Positions 29,453 to 37,491 of a stretch of 64,000 nucleotides of DNA are shown here, one piece after another. Source of the DNA: JAMHWF01 sp048500255 (GTDB lineage: Bacteria; Pseudomonadota; Gammaproteobacteria; Burkholderiales; Burkholderiaceae_C); assembly GCA_048500255.1 (NCBI GenBank), contig JASNYH010000009.1, forward strand, positions 62,001 through 126,000, in the 5' to 3' direction. The position numbers were made by a program, and so were the translations under genes. Position 1 is the first letter of the stretch. Each line of letters opens with the position of its first letter. A model generated the notes under the pieces. It saw nothing but the letters and a program-made list of their open reading frames with translations, had not been told where the DNA came from and did not search any database.

Positions 29453-31381
29453 ATGTGCGGAATATTCGGATACGTCGGCCAGATCGATGCTGCCCTGGCG
29501 CAGCGCTGCCTCAACACGATGGTGCATCGCGGCCCGGACGGTTGGGGCCTGTGGCAGGGCGACGGCGTGACGCTCGGCCACCGGCGGCTGTCGATCCTGG
29601 ATTTGTCGGAGGCGGGCAAGCAACCGATGTCCTATGCGGACGGCCGCTACTGGATCACGTTCAACGGCGAGATCTATAACTTCCTCGAAGTGAAGGCCGA
29701 GTTGCAGTCGCTCGGCCATGCGTTCCACAGCGAGAGCGATACCGAAGTGATCCTCGCCGCCTACGTGCAGTGGGGCGAGAGCTGTCTGCTGCGTTTCAAC
29801 GGCATGTGGGCTTTCGCCATCTGGGATTCGGTCGACAGGCGACTGTTCCTCGCACGCGATCGCTTCGGCAAGAAGCCGCTGTTCTTCGCGGAGCTGCCGA
29901 ACGGCGCCGTCGCCTTCGCATCGGAGATGAAGGCGCTGATGCCGCTGCTCGCGCAGGCGCGGCCGAACCGCGACATGATCCGGCGCATGACCGTCCGGTC
30001 CAGCTTCTCCTACGAGGCGACCGAAGAGTGCGTCGTCTTGGGGATCCGGCGATTCCCGGCCGGTCACGCCGGCCATGTCGCGGCCGGACGCGTTCGCGCC
30101 CGTCGATGGTGGAACACGCTCGATCACCTGCCGAGCGTTCCGCAACGCTACGAAGAGCAGGTCGAGATGATGCGCGAGCTGTTGCTCGACGCCTGCCGCA
30201 TCCGCATGCGCAGCGACGTGACCATCGGGACGGCGCTGTCCGGCGGGCTCGACTCGAGCGCCGTGTTCTCGATGCTCGCCCACATCAATGGCACGCACGC
30301 CGGCGAGGCCAGGCTGTCGAGCGACTGGCAGCATGCCTTCGTGGCATCGTTCCCCGGCACACCGCTGGACGAGGCGCAGTACGCACGTCGGGTCGCGGAG
30401 CACGCCGGCAGCCGGCTCGAGGTGTTGACCATCGATCCGGCCAAACAGATCGATCAGCTCGGGCGCATGCTCTACCTATACGAGGACTTGACGATCACGA
30501 GTCCGCTGCCGTTCGTCGCGCTGTACGGGCGCATCAAGCAGGCGGGCGTCACGGTGACGCTCGACGGCCATGCTGCCGACGAGCTGTTCGGCGGCTACAG
30601 CGCCGACTGGGCGTACGCACTGATGGACGCGGGCGTCGATCGGGCGCAAGCCGGTCAGGTGCTCGACGTCTACGACGGTGGTATCCCGCAGGGCTCTCAG
30701 CAGTTCCGCAGGCCGGCGAACCGGTTCAGCTCCTATGTCCGCCGCCTGGGCAGCGTGGTGGCCAAGCATGCGTTGGGGCTGCATGCGAACCTCGGCACCG
30801 AGTACACGCAGCACCCGCGCTGGAAGGAGCTCGATCACCTCAGCCGCGCGCTGTTCTGGCAGACCCACTCCTTCATCCTGCCGACGATCCTGCGCAGCTA
30901 CGATCGTTACGGCATGGCGAACTCGATCGAGATCCGCATGCCGTTTCTCGATTGGCGCGTCGCGACAGCGGCTTTCGCGCTGCCGTGGACCGCGAAGATC
31001 CGCGGCGGCTACTCCAAGGCGATCGTTCGCGACGCAGCCGCGCCCTACATGCCGCACGACATCGCCTATCGCCGCACCAAGATCGGCTTCAACTCGCCGA
31101 TCGTCGATTGGATGCGCGGGCCGTTGCGCAGCTACTTCATGGACATGATCGGGTCGCAGTCGTTTCGCGAGTGTGACCTGGTCGATGCACGACGCGCGCG
31201 CCGCCTCGTGGAGCATGTCGTCAACGACGACGGCGCCACCTTCAAAGCCGGCGAATCGGCGTGGTGGAGTGTCCTGCCGTACCTCTGGTCCGAGGCGATG
31301 TTCTCCGGCGCGCCGGAGTTGCGCGGCACGGCGCAGGGCGCCGGCGACACGCAGCCGCAAGCCGTGCTGGGACGCCCTTGA
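29453..31381 (+). CDS. asnB: Asparagine synthase (glutamine-hydrolysing) homologue
   Basis: A 642-residue protein with an N-terminal class II glutaminase domain (nucleophile Cys2 in MCGIFGYVG; HRGPDGWG; FNGEIYN) and a C-terminal synthetase domain with the PP-loop SGGLDSS (263-269). Both halves look catalytically complete. It may make asparagine, but in polysaccharide loci such proteins are often thought to amidate uronic acids or other carboxylates (inference). Last gene of the plus-strand arm, followed by a hairpin. Confidence 0.9.
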   Translation: MCGIFGYVGQIDAALAQRCLNTMVHRGPDGWGLWQGDGVTLGHRRLSILDLSEAGKQPMSYADGRYWITFNGEIYNFLEVKAELQSLGHAFHSESDTEVILAAYVQWGESCLLRFNGMWAFAIWDSVDRRLFLARDRFGKKPLFFAELPNGAVAFASEMKALMPLLAQARPNRDMIRRMTVRSSFSYEATEECVVLGIRRFPAGHAGHVAAGRVRARRWWNTLDHLPSVPQRYEEQVEMMRELLLDACRIRMRSDVTIGTALSGGLDSSAVFSMLAHINGTHAGEARLSSDWQHAFVASFPGTPLDEAQYARRVAEHAGSRLEVLTIDPAKQIDQLGRMLYLYEDLTITSPLPFVALYGRIKQAGVTVTLDGHAADELFGGYSADWAYALMDAGVDRAQAGQVLDVYDGGIPQGSQQFRRPANRFSSYVRRLGSVVAKHALGLHANLGTEYTQHPRWKELDHLSRALFWQTHSFILPTILRSYDRYGMANSIEIRMPFLDWRVATAAFALPWTAKIRGGYSKAIVRDAAAPYMPHDIAYRRTKIGFNSPIVDWMRGPLRSYFMDMIGSQSFRECDLVDARRARRLVEHVVNDDGATFKAGESAWWSVLPYLWSEAMFSGAPELRGTAQGAGDTQPQAVLGRP

Positions 31382-31391
31382 ATGAATTGAC

Positions 31392-31421
31392 AGGGCCGCG
31401 ACCCTTTCGGATCGCGGCCCT
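31392..31421. terminator. Hairpin between convergent asnB and the first beta-helix gene
   Basis: A perfect 10-bp stem, AGGGCCGCGA with TCGCGGCCCT, around a 10-nt loop, 10 bp after the asnB stop and 46 bp beyond the stop of the convergent beta-helix gene. Neither side carries a good T-tract. Placement between two converging genes suggests a two-way terminator. Confidence 0.5.
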
Positions 31422-31467
31422 CGAAGCGCCCACGACGGCGTAGCGACGGCCGTCGCGCGGCGGTGAA

Positions 31468-32655
31468 TCACGCCGGGACGCGCGAGCAGTCGGTGCTGTC
31501 GATGTTGCTCGACCAGCCGGCGAGAGCCGATGTGACGGGCACGAAGGAGGCGGTCATGTTGATGACGTTGTTGCGCACGGTGACGCCCTCGAAGATGCCG
31601 GAGTAGTTGTAGGCCTGGATGCCGGCGGACAGGCAGTTCTTCTCGAGGACGGTGTTGCTGTTGGAGCCGAAGACGCCTGCGGGCACGCCGCCGGACTGTT
31701 TGACGGTGTTGTAGGCGACGTAGTTGTTGGAGCCGGGCTTGCCGCTGGTGGAGTCGCCCATGGTGAAGGCGGCGGCGGAGGGCTCGGAGACGTTGATGTC
31801 GATGTTGTTGTTGGTCAGGCGCATGTTCGAGCTTTCGTAGACGCTGACGGCGTCGCTGGCGTAGTTGCTGCCGGTGACGACGTTGCGGTCGATCTCGCCG
31901 CTGCTCATGTAGTCGTACTCGATGGCGGTGCCGTTGTACTTGGGCCCATAGAAGGTGTCGAACTTGCTCAGGCGGGTGACGACGCCGCCGGTGCTCTGCG
32001 CGAGCACGCCGCGGTTGCCGTTGTGCACGAAGACGTGCTCGATGACGGCGCCCGAGCCGTAGACGACGATGTTGGCGCTGCCGCCGCAGGGGCCGATGTC
32101 GGAGTCGCGCACGACGACGCCGGTGGCGCCCGAGGGGATGGTGATGCACGGGCCGTTGGCGTTGCTGATGCGCACGCCGGAGATGACCTGGCCGGAGGTG
32201 GCGGTGATGGGGCCCGAGGCGGTGAAGCTGCTGACGCGCGGCCCCGCCGTTGCCGTAGAGGCCGACGACGTGCCAGCGGTCGTTGTCGTGCCGCCGGTCG
32301 TCGGCGTGGCGGAGGCTGTCGAGCTCGACGCGGAGCCCTCGACCCAGCAGCTCTTCAGGGCCCCGACGGCGGGATCGCCGAACACGGCGTTGTTGCATGA
32401 GGCACCGTCCGTGAGCGTCAGCGTGACGCTCTGTTCGGCCGTGCCGTACTTGACGCTGCGCGTGCCGCTGAAAGAGCACGCACCGCCTTCGCTGGCGCAC
32501 TCCGTCCAACCCGCGGTCGCCGTCTCGGTGGGCGTCGCGGTCGGCGCGGTCGCGCTGCCGGCTGCGGCCGAATCGCTTCCACCACCACATGCGGAGAGCA
32601 GCAACGCAGCAGTCGACGCGAGTCCGATCCACAGGCTACGGCATTCATTCATCAT
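31468..32655 (-). CDS. Beta-helix lipoprotein, copy 1 (EPS-locus associated)
   Basis: A 395-residue predicted lipoprotein. The N terminus has a lipobox LLLSAC with Cys23. A Thr/Ala-rich linker leads to a module of about 57 residues with conserved cysteines (WTECASEGGACSFSGTRSVK ... CNNAVFGDP ... KSCWVEG). After a second Ser/Thr/Ala-rich linker comes a right-handed parallel beta-helix (from about 160 to the end) with N-rich rungs such as RLTNNNIDINV. Enzymes of this fold include polysaccharide lyases and epimerases; no catalytic residues were identified. ATG 32655 has AAGGAA upstream; an in-frame TTG at 32673 is less likely. The beta-helix part is almost identical in DNA to copy 2. Confidence 0.8.
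   Translation of the reverse strand: MMNECRSLWIGLASTAALLLSACGGGSDSAAAGSATAPTATPTETATAGWTECASEGGACSFSGTRSVKYGTAEQSVTLTLTDGASCNNAVFGDPAVGALKSCWVEGSASSSTASATPTTGGTTTTAGTSSASTATAGPRVSSFTASGPITATSGQVISGVRISNANGPCITIPSGATGVVVRDSDIGPCGGSANIVVYGSGAVIEHVFVHNGNRGVLAQSTGGVVTRLSKFDTFYGPKYNGTAIEYDYMSSGEIDRNVVTGSNYASDAVSVYESSNMRLTNNNIDINVSEPSAAAFTMGDSTSGKPGSNNYVAYNTVKQSGGVPAGVFGSNSNTVLEKNCLSAGIQAYNYSGIFEGVTVRNNVINMTASFVPVTSALAGWSSNIDSTDCSRVPA
31528..32300. repeat. 773-bp direct repeat, copy A
   Basis: This segment recurs at 34804-35576 at a constant offset of 3276 bp with no insertion or deletion. By eye only about three bases differ (31554 t/c, one g/a near 32169, one g/c near 32212). It covers most of the beta-helix coding region plus the end of the Thr/Ala linker. 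On both sides the two genes diverge sharply. Confidence 0.92.
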
Positions 32656-32763
32656 CCTGACTTCCTTTTCCAACGATGGATTCCTGATGCAGACCCTCGA
32701 TCGAGCGGTTCTGCTGCGGTGACGAAATGATCGGCGCAGAACTCGGTTACATTCGCCGTGGCT

Positions 32764-32790
32764 CTGTAAGCACGACGGCGGTTCGTAACG
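32764..32790 (-). promoter_or_regulatory. Upstream motif pair shared by both beta-helix genes (copy 1)
   Basis: On the minus strand CGTTACG, 13 nt, CTTACAG, about 110 nt before the copy-1 start. The same pair with a 14-nt gap lies upstream of copy 2. Possible regulator site or promoter; unproven. The 216-bp gap between this gene and the divergent acetyltransferase contains nothing else recognised. Confidence 0.3.
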
Positions 32791-32889
32791 GAGTGGAAGC
32801 CGTACGACGCCGAATGTGTGCGATTGAGCGGTAATGTTTCGAAAGGTGAGCCGCAGCCTGCGTCGGCGCGGCGGCAGTAGGCTGTCACC

Positions 32890-33510
32890 GTGCTGGCAAC
32901 GATCAAGCTGAATCTATCGGCGGGGCTGCGTCGCGTGGCGACGCACCTGCGCCTGCTGCGCAGCAGCGCACCGGTTCGTCGGTTCGGCGTCGACCTGCAC
33001 GTCGGATCGCGACCGCGCCTTTGGGCGCCGCAGCGACTCGAGATCGGCGACCACAGCTATCTCGGTCACGACGTCTGCATCGAGACGAACTGCAGCATCG
33101 GCCGCCATGTGCTGATCGCCAATCGCGTCGCCTTCGTCGGCCGTCGCGATCATGACTTTCGCGAGATCGGCGTGCCGGTGCGCTTCGGCCGCTGGATCGG
33201 CAGCCGCAAGACGCCGTCACCGCATCGGCACGAGGGAGTGATCGTCGGCGACGATGCCTGGATCGGCTACGGCGCGATCGTGCTCAGCGGCGTATCGATC
33301 GGACGCGGCGCCGTCGTCGCGGCCGGCTCGGTGGTGAAGAGCGACGTCCCCGCTTACGCGATCGTCGGCGGCAATCCCGCCGTGCCGGTCGGTCGGCGTT
33401 TCGCATCGGACGACGACATCGAACGCCACGAGGCCATGATCGCTGGTGGCCGGTTCTGCTTCTCCGAAAAGGGCGCAGACCATTGGATCGTCGAGCCGGG
33501 ACCGAAATGA
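32890..33510 (+). CDS. Hexapeptide-repeat acyltransferase (LbH/CysE-LacA-type O-acetyltransferase)
   Basis: A 206-residue left-handed beta-helix protein. Hexapeptide rungs are visible (LEIGDHSYLGHDVCIETNCS, then VIVGDDAWIGYGAIVLSGVS, IGRGAVVAAGSVV) and the loop with a catalytic-type histidine (RRDHDF). The C-terminal VGGNPAVPVGRRF is typical of sugar O-acetyltransferases. It probably acetylates an EPS sugar using acetyl-CoA. The start is GTG at 32890 with a weak AGTAGG upstream. Its stop overlaps the next start (ATGA). Confidence 0.87.
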   Translation: MLATIKLNLSAGLRRVATHLRLLRSSAPVRRFGVDLHVGSRPRLWAPQRLEIGDHSYLGHDVCIETNCSIGRHVLIANRVAFVGRRDHDFREIGVPVRFGRWIGSRKTPSPHRHEGVIVGDDAWIGYGAIVLSGVSIGRGAVVAAGSVVKSDVPAYAIVGGNPAVPVGRRFASDDDIERHEAMIAGGRFCFSEKGADHWIVEPGPK

Positions 33511-34682
33511 ACGACAGCACAGGCAACGGGACGTACCGCGCCCGCGTCGTGATCGCGCAGCATCGCCTGCTGCACTACCGCCAGGAGCTTTTCGAGCGCC
33601 TGCGCGGGGCGTGCGAGGCGCGAGGCATCGAGTTGCGGCTCGTGCACGGGCAGCCGTCGACGCACGAGGCCCTCAAGAAGGATGTCGGCCAGCTGCCATG
33701 GGCAGATGTGATGCGCAATCGCTTTCTGCGGATCGGCGGGACTGACTTGATGTGGCAGCCGTTCCCGTCGGCGCTGCGCGATGCCGATCTCGTCGTATTG
33801 ATCCAGGAGAACCGGCTGCTGTCGAACTACCCGTGGCTGCTTCGCATCGGCGTGCGTGCCGGCCAGCGGGTTGCTTACTGGGGACATGGCAGAAACCTGC
33901 AGAGCGCAGCGCCTACCGGGCTGAGGGAGCGCTGGAAACGCTGGTTCGTGACGCGCAGCGACTGGTGGTTCGCATACACCGATACCACGCGCGAGTTGCT
34001 GCTCGGCGACGGCGTCGCCGCCGACCGGATCACGGTGCTCAACAACGCGATCGACAACGACCGCTTCCTCGCCGACTTGGCTGCGGTGGACGAGCGCCGC
34101 CTCGAAGCGTGTCGCAGCCGCGTTTCGGCGGCGCCGGGAGCGCCCGTTGCGCTGTACTGCGGCTCGCTGTATCCGGATAAGCGACTCGAACTGCTCGTCG
34201 CGGCAGGCGACATCATCCATGAACGGCGGCCGGACTTCAGGCTCGTCGTCTTGGGCGACGGGCCGAGTCGTTCCGTCGTGACCGACGCGGCGGACGGCCG
34301 CCCCTGGCTGCACTGGGTCGGCGTGCAGCGCGGCATCGAGAAGGCAGGCTGGTTTCGCCTGGCAAACGCCTACCTGAGCCCGGGTGCCGTCGGACTGCAT
34401 GTTCTCGACGCCTTCTGCGCAGGCCTGCCGATGCTCACGACCGACACGGCGCGCCACGGGCCGGAGATCGCCTACCTCGAGTCCGGCCGCAACGGCTACG
34501 TGCTGCCGGCCGACGCGCCGACGTATGCGGCTGCGTATCTTGCGCTGCTCGACGATCCGCTGCGCCTGGAGAAGGTGCGCACGGCGGCCGCCGAGGATGC
34601 CCGGCGCTACACGCTGGACCACATGGTCGAGCGCTTCGTCGGAGGCATCGAGCGCTGCCTGGCCATGCCGCCTGCGCGCTGA
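33507..34682 (+). CDS. Glycosyltransferase family 1/4 (GT-B fold)
   Basis: A 391-residue retaining GT-B-type transferase: N-terminal acceptor domain (VVIAQHRLLHYRQELFERLR), donor domain with VALYCGSLYPDKRLELLVAA and VVLGDGPS. The donor-site region reads GAVGLHVLDAFCAGLPML followed by RHGPEI, so the canonical EX7E is altered (E to G and E to D). It is coupled to the acetyltransferase by a 4-base overlap. These two plus-strand genes are enclosed by the two minus-strand beta-helix genes. Confidence 0.87.
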   Translation: MNDSTGNGTYRARVVIAQHRLLHYRQELFERLRGACEARGIELRLVHGQPSTHEALKKDVGQLPWADVMRNRFLRIGGTDLMWQPFPSALRDADLVVLIQENRLLSNYPWLLRIGVRAGQRVAYWGHGRNLQSAAPTGLRERWKRWFVTRSDWWFAYTDTTRELLLGDGVAADRITVLNNAIDNDRFLADLAAVDERRLEACRSRVSAAPGAPVALYCGSLYPDKRLELLVAAGDIIHERRPDFRLVVLGDGPSRSVVTDAADGRPWLHWVGVQRGIEKAGWFRLANAYLSPGAVGLHVLDAFCAGLPMLTTDTARHGPEIAYLESGRNGYVLPADAPTYAAAYLALLDDPLRLEKVRTAAAEDARRYTLDHMVERFVGGIERCLAMPPAR

Positions 34683-34693
34683 TTCCGGCGACG

Positions 34694-34719
34694 AAAAAAA
34701 GGCCCGGCGACGCCGGGCC
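34694..34719 (-). terminator. Intrinsic terminator of beta-helix gene copy 2
   Basis: Reading the minus strand, a GC-rich stem (GGCCCGG with CCGGGCC around a short loop, 34701-34719) is followed directly by seven T (34700-34694). This is a textbook rho-independent terminator, 25 bp past the copy-2 stop. On the plus strand there is no T-tract, so it should act mainly on the beta-helix transcript. Confidence 0.8.
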
Positions 34720-34743
34720 CCTGCTGCAGATCCGTTCGCCCCG

Positions 34744-36165
34744 TCAGGCCGGCACGAGGGCGCAGTTCGTCGAGTTGATGTTCGTGTTCCACCCGCTGAC
34801 GATCGATGTGACGGGCACGAAGGAGGCGGCCATGTTGATGACGTTGTTGCGCACGGTGACGCCCTCGAAGATGCCGGAGTAGTTGTAGGCCTGGATGCCG
34901 GCGGACAGGCAGTTCTTCTCGAGGACGGTGTTGCTGTTGGAGCCGAAGACGCCTGCGGGCACGCCGCCGGACTGTTTGACGGTGTTGTAGGCGACGTAGT
35001 TGTTGGAGCCGGGCTTGCCGCTGGTGGAGTCGCCCATGGTGAAGGCGGCGGCGGAGGGCTCGGAGACGTTGATGTCGATGTTGTTGTTGGTCAGGCGCAT
35101 GTTCGAGCTTTCGTAGACGCTGACGGCGTCGCTGGCGTAGTTGCTGCCGGTGACGACGTTGCGGTCGATCTCGCCGCTGCTCATGTAGTCGTACTCGATG
35201 GCGGTGCCGTTGTACTTGGGCCCATAGAAGGTGTCGAACTTGCTCAGGCGGGTGACGACGCCGCCGGTGCTCTGCGCGAGCACGCCGCGGTTGCCGTTGT
35301 GCACGAAGACGTGCTCGATGACGGCGCCCGAGCCGTAGACGACGATGTTGGCGCTGCCGCCGCAGGGGCCGATGTCGGAGTCGCGCACGACGACGCCGGT
35401 GGCGCCCGAGGGGATGGTGATGCACGGGCCGTTGGCGTTGCTGATACGCACGCCGGAGATGACCTGGCCGGAGGTGGCGGTGATCGGGCCCGAGGCGGTG
35501 AAGCTGCTGACGCGCGGCCCCGCCGTTGCCGTAGAGGCCGACGACGTGCCAGCGGTCGTTGTCGTGCCGCCGGTCGAGCCGGACGTGCCCGTGCTCGTGC
35601 TGCCCGTGGTCGTCGTACCCGACGGAGCGGTCGCGGTCGTCGTGCCCGACGTGGAGGACGTGCTGCTCGTCGTCGGCGTGGTCGTCGCAGGAGGCGTCGC
35701 CGAGGCAGTCGTTTCGCTCTTCGTAGAGCCGGAGACCCAGCACGTCTTCAGGACGCCGACGGCGGGGTCGCCGAAAACGTTGTTGCTGCAGGCCGTGCCG
35801 CCGCTCAGCGTGCGCGTCACGTTCTGCGTCGTCGTGCCGTACTTGACGCTGCGCGTGCCGCTGAACGAGCAGGTGCCGCCTTCGGTCGCGCACTGCGACC
35901 ACGACGCCGTCGTATTGCTGCTGCTCGTCGTGGTGGAGGTCTGGGTCGTGGAACTGGGGCTCAGGCTGATCTTTCCGAGCTTGCGGGCCTCCGCATCCTC
36001 GGTCGGGACCGTCGTCTCCGGTGACGCACTGGCCGTCGCCTCCGTCACATCGGATGTGCCGTTGCCGCCGCCGCAGGCGGCAAGCATCGTCGCGGCAAGC
36101 AGGGACAGGCCGTGAAGATGCGCCTTCGCGAACGCCTTCGCGTGGGTTCCAACGGATTTCGTCAT
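34744..36165 (-). CDS. Beta-helix lipoprotein, copy 2 (EPS-locus associated)
   Basis: A 473-residue paralogue of copy 1. Lipobox MLAAC with Cys31; after it a charged segment, then the same cysteine module (WSQCATEGGTCSFSGTRSVK ... CSNNVFGDP ... KTCWVSG). A longer, very Thr/Ser/Gly-rich linker (about 150-225) leads to a parallel beta-helix almost identical to copy 1. Only the last about 20 residues differ (IVSGWNTNINSTNCALVPA). The start has GGAAGAG upstream. Predicted to sit on the outer membrane or in the periplasm and act on or bind EPS; enzymatic activity is not shown by the sequence. Confidence 0.8.
   Translation of the reverse strand: MTKSVGTHAKAFAKAHLHGLSLLAATMLAACGGGNGTSDVTEATASASPETTVPTEDAEARKLGKISLSPSSTTQTSTTTSSSNTTASWSQCATEGGTCSFSGTRSVKYGTTTQNVTRTLSGGTACSNNVFGDPAVGVLKTCWVSGSTKSETTASATPPATTTPTTSSTSSTSGTTTATAPSGTTTTGSTSTGTSGSTGGTTTTAGTSSASTATAGPRVSSFTASGPITATSGQVISGVRISNANGPCITIPSGATGVVVRDSDIGPCGGSANIVVYGSGAVIEHVFVHNGNRGVLAQSTGGVVTRLSKFDTFYGPKYNGTAIEYDYMSSGEIDRNVVTGSNYASDAVSVYESSNMRLTNNNIDINVSEPSAAAFTMGDSTSGKPGSNNYVAYNTVKQSGGVPAGVFGSNSNTVLEKNCLSAGIQAYNYSGIFEGVTVRNNVINMAASFVPVTSIVSGWNTNINSTNCALVPA
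34804..35576. repeat. 773-bp direct repeat, copy B
   Basis: Second copy of the segment at 31528-32300, same orientation, inside beta-helix gene copy 2. The repeat pair flanks the acetyltransferase and GT4 genes, so recombination between them would delete or duplicate a 3276-bp unit. Confidence 0.92.
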
Positions 36166-36577
36166 GAGATCTCTTCCATCGATGACCCCGAGCGGTCCGG
36201 CGAGTCGCCGTGTCGTCCAGGGCCGTGTTCATCCTTGAGAACGCGGTTGCCGCTGGTACGACGACCTCGCTCTCGCGTGGCATCGACAGTGTCGGCACGA
36301 GGAAGAGCTACCCTGTAAGTGAGGGGTCGAGAACGTAACGAGCAGAACCCGCTCGAGCGCAGCCGCACCGGGCCGCGTCATGGCGCCGCTCGCAGACTCG
36401 ACGCGGAGTCGCAGGGGCGTCAATGAGCGTGCACTGCAACACGCTCGTGGAACGCGCGCGGCGGCGCGGTCACGAGGCGTTACGGTCGAATCATTCCGAC
36501 GGCATGTCGGACGTTGGCCGCGCGTCGCGGCCAGTGTGACGAGAGGCGGGCGGCATGGCCGCCGCAGCGATGAACGC
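36166..36577. other. Intergenic region, 412 bp, between beta-helix copy 2 and the right arm
   Basis: No gene was found here. It is the upstream region of beta-helix copy 2 and the end of the long leftward right arm. Base composition is slightly lower in GC than the flanks. It holds the motif pair described at 36313-36340. Confidence 0.6.
36313..36340 (-). promoter_or_regulatory. Upstream motif pair shared by both beta-helix genes (copy 2)
   Basis: On the minus strand CGTTACG, 14 nt, CTTACAG, about 150 nt before the copy-2 start. The TTAC cores are 20 bp apart (19 bp in copy 1), about two helical turns. The flanking DNA outside the motifs is not conserved between the two upstream regions. Confidence 0.3.
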
Positions 36578-37441
36578 TCAGCGAGCGCTCAACTCGTCGA
36601 TCAGCGCCTTGGTCTGGCGGATGTTGGGGCGGCTGGACGCGCCGAATACGATCGACTCGATCTGCGGCTGGCGACACACGTACTCGATCGCCTCGCGCGG
36701 TGAGATCGCGCCCGAGGCCAGCACGGACATGGCGACGGGTCGGAAGCGGCGTGTGGCAATCGTCTTCTCGTACAGCTCGATACCGCCGCACATGCGAAAG
36801 CCGATCTTGTTGATGTTCGAGCAGACGATAGGGTTGTCGATCTCCAGCTCGTCCAGCACGTCCAGCAGCATCGGAGTGTTCATCGTGATGAACCCGGGCT
36901 CCGCCTGGTACTTGTCGCGCACGTGATCGGCGAAGATCTTCAGCGCCTCTTTCATGCCCAGCCCTAGCAGCAGGTCGGTGATCACGTTCTGGACGAAGAT
37001 CACGGGCGTCGACAGGCCGTGGAACATCTTCATCTCGGCGTCGATCAGCAACTGCATGATGCCGCGCACGTCCTTGTTGGCCAGTGCGACGCCGCCCTTG
37101 AGCATTGCGCCGAGCGCGCCGTCGTCCGGCAGGAACCGGCGCAGCGCATCGACCATGCCATGTTCCGTCACGGCATTGGCGTACTTGTGGGCGTACGGCA
37201 TGCAGGGATAGAAGCGGTAGTCCGGATACTTGTCGCGGTGCGCGCGGAAGTAGTCGCAGATCTCGCCGACACGATCGTGCGTCGTGCACATGAAGGTGCG
37301 GATGCCTTCCTGGTATGCGGCATCGAGCACGTCGATGATCGCCTGCAGGTCCTGAAAGCGCATCGACTGGGCGCGCGCCTTCTCCTCCGACATGTGGTTG
37401 ACGCCGAAGAACTGGTTGTCGCCGAAGAGCACTCGGTCCAT
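36578..37441 (-). CDS. Aldo/keto-reductase-like TIM-barrel protein, unusual active site
   Basis: A 287-residue protein. The C-terminal third (REAIEYVCRQPQIESIVFGA then SSRPNIRQTKALIDEL) closely resembles the end of aldo/keto reductases, where it binds NADPH. The N terminus (VLFGDNQFFGVNHM; GIRTFMCTTHDRVGEICDYF) sits where AKRs have the DTA..YG.SE block, but the catalytic Asp and Tyr are absent. So it may be a non-reductase relative. Last gene of the leftward right arm, 50 bp after the Gfo/Idh gene. Function is unknown; a role in sugar modification is inferred from context. Confidence 0.7.
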   Translation of the reverse strand: MDRVLFGDNQFFGVNHMSEEKARAQSMRFQDLQAIIDVLDAAYQEGIRTFMCTTHDRVGEICDYFRAHRDKYPDYRFYPCMPYAHKYANAVTEHGMVDALRRFLPDDGALGAMLKGGVALANKDVRGIMQLLIDAEMKMFHGLSTPVIFVQNVITDLLLGLGMKEALKIFADHVRDKYQAEPGFITMNTPMLLDVLDELEIDNPIVCSNINKIGFRMCGGIELYEKTIATRRFRPVAMSVLASGAISPREAIEYVCRQPQIESIVFGASSRPNIRQTKALIDELSAR

Positions 37442-37491
37442 CAGATGAGATCCGTTCGTATCGATTCGTCGAAGGGGCGGCCGCCGCGGAA

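Noticed and set aside
34384..36024. 546-residue plus-strand frame across the second beta-helix gene
   Set aside because: It is an antisense frame; its repeated Asp/Gly/Val-rich text mirrors the beta-helix repeats of the real minus-strand gene.
31468..36165. Composite transposon made by the two 773-bp repeats
   Set aside because: The repeats lie inside lipoprotein coding sequence; there is no transposase, no terminal inverted repeat and no target duplication.
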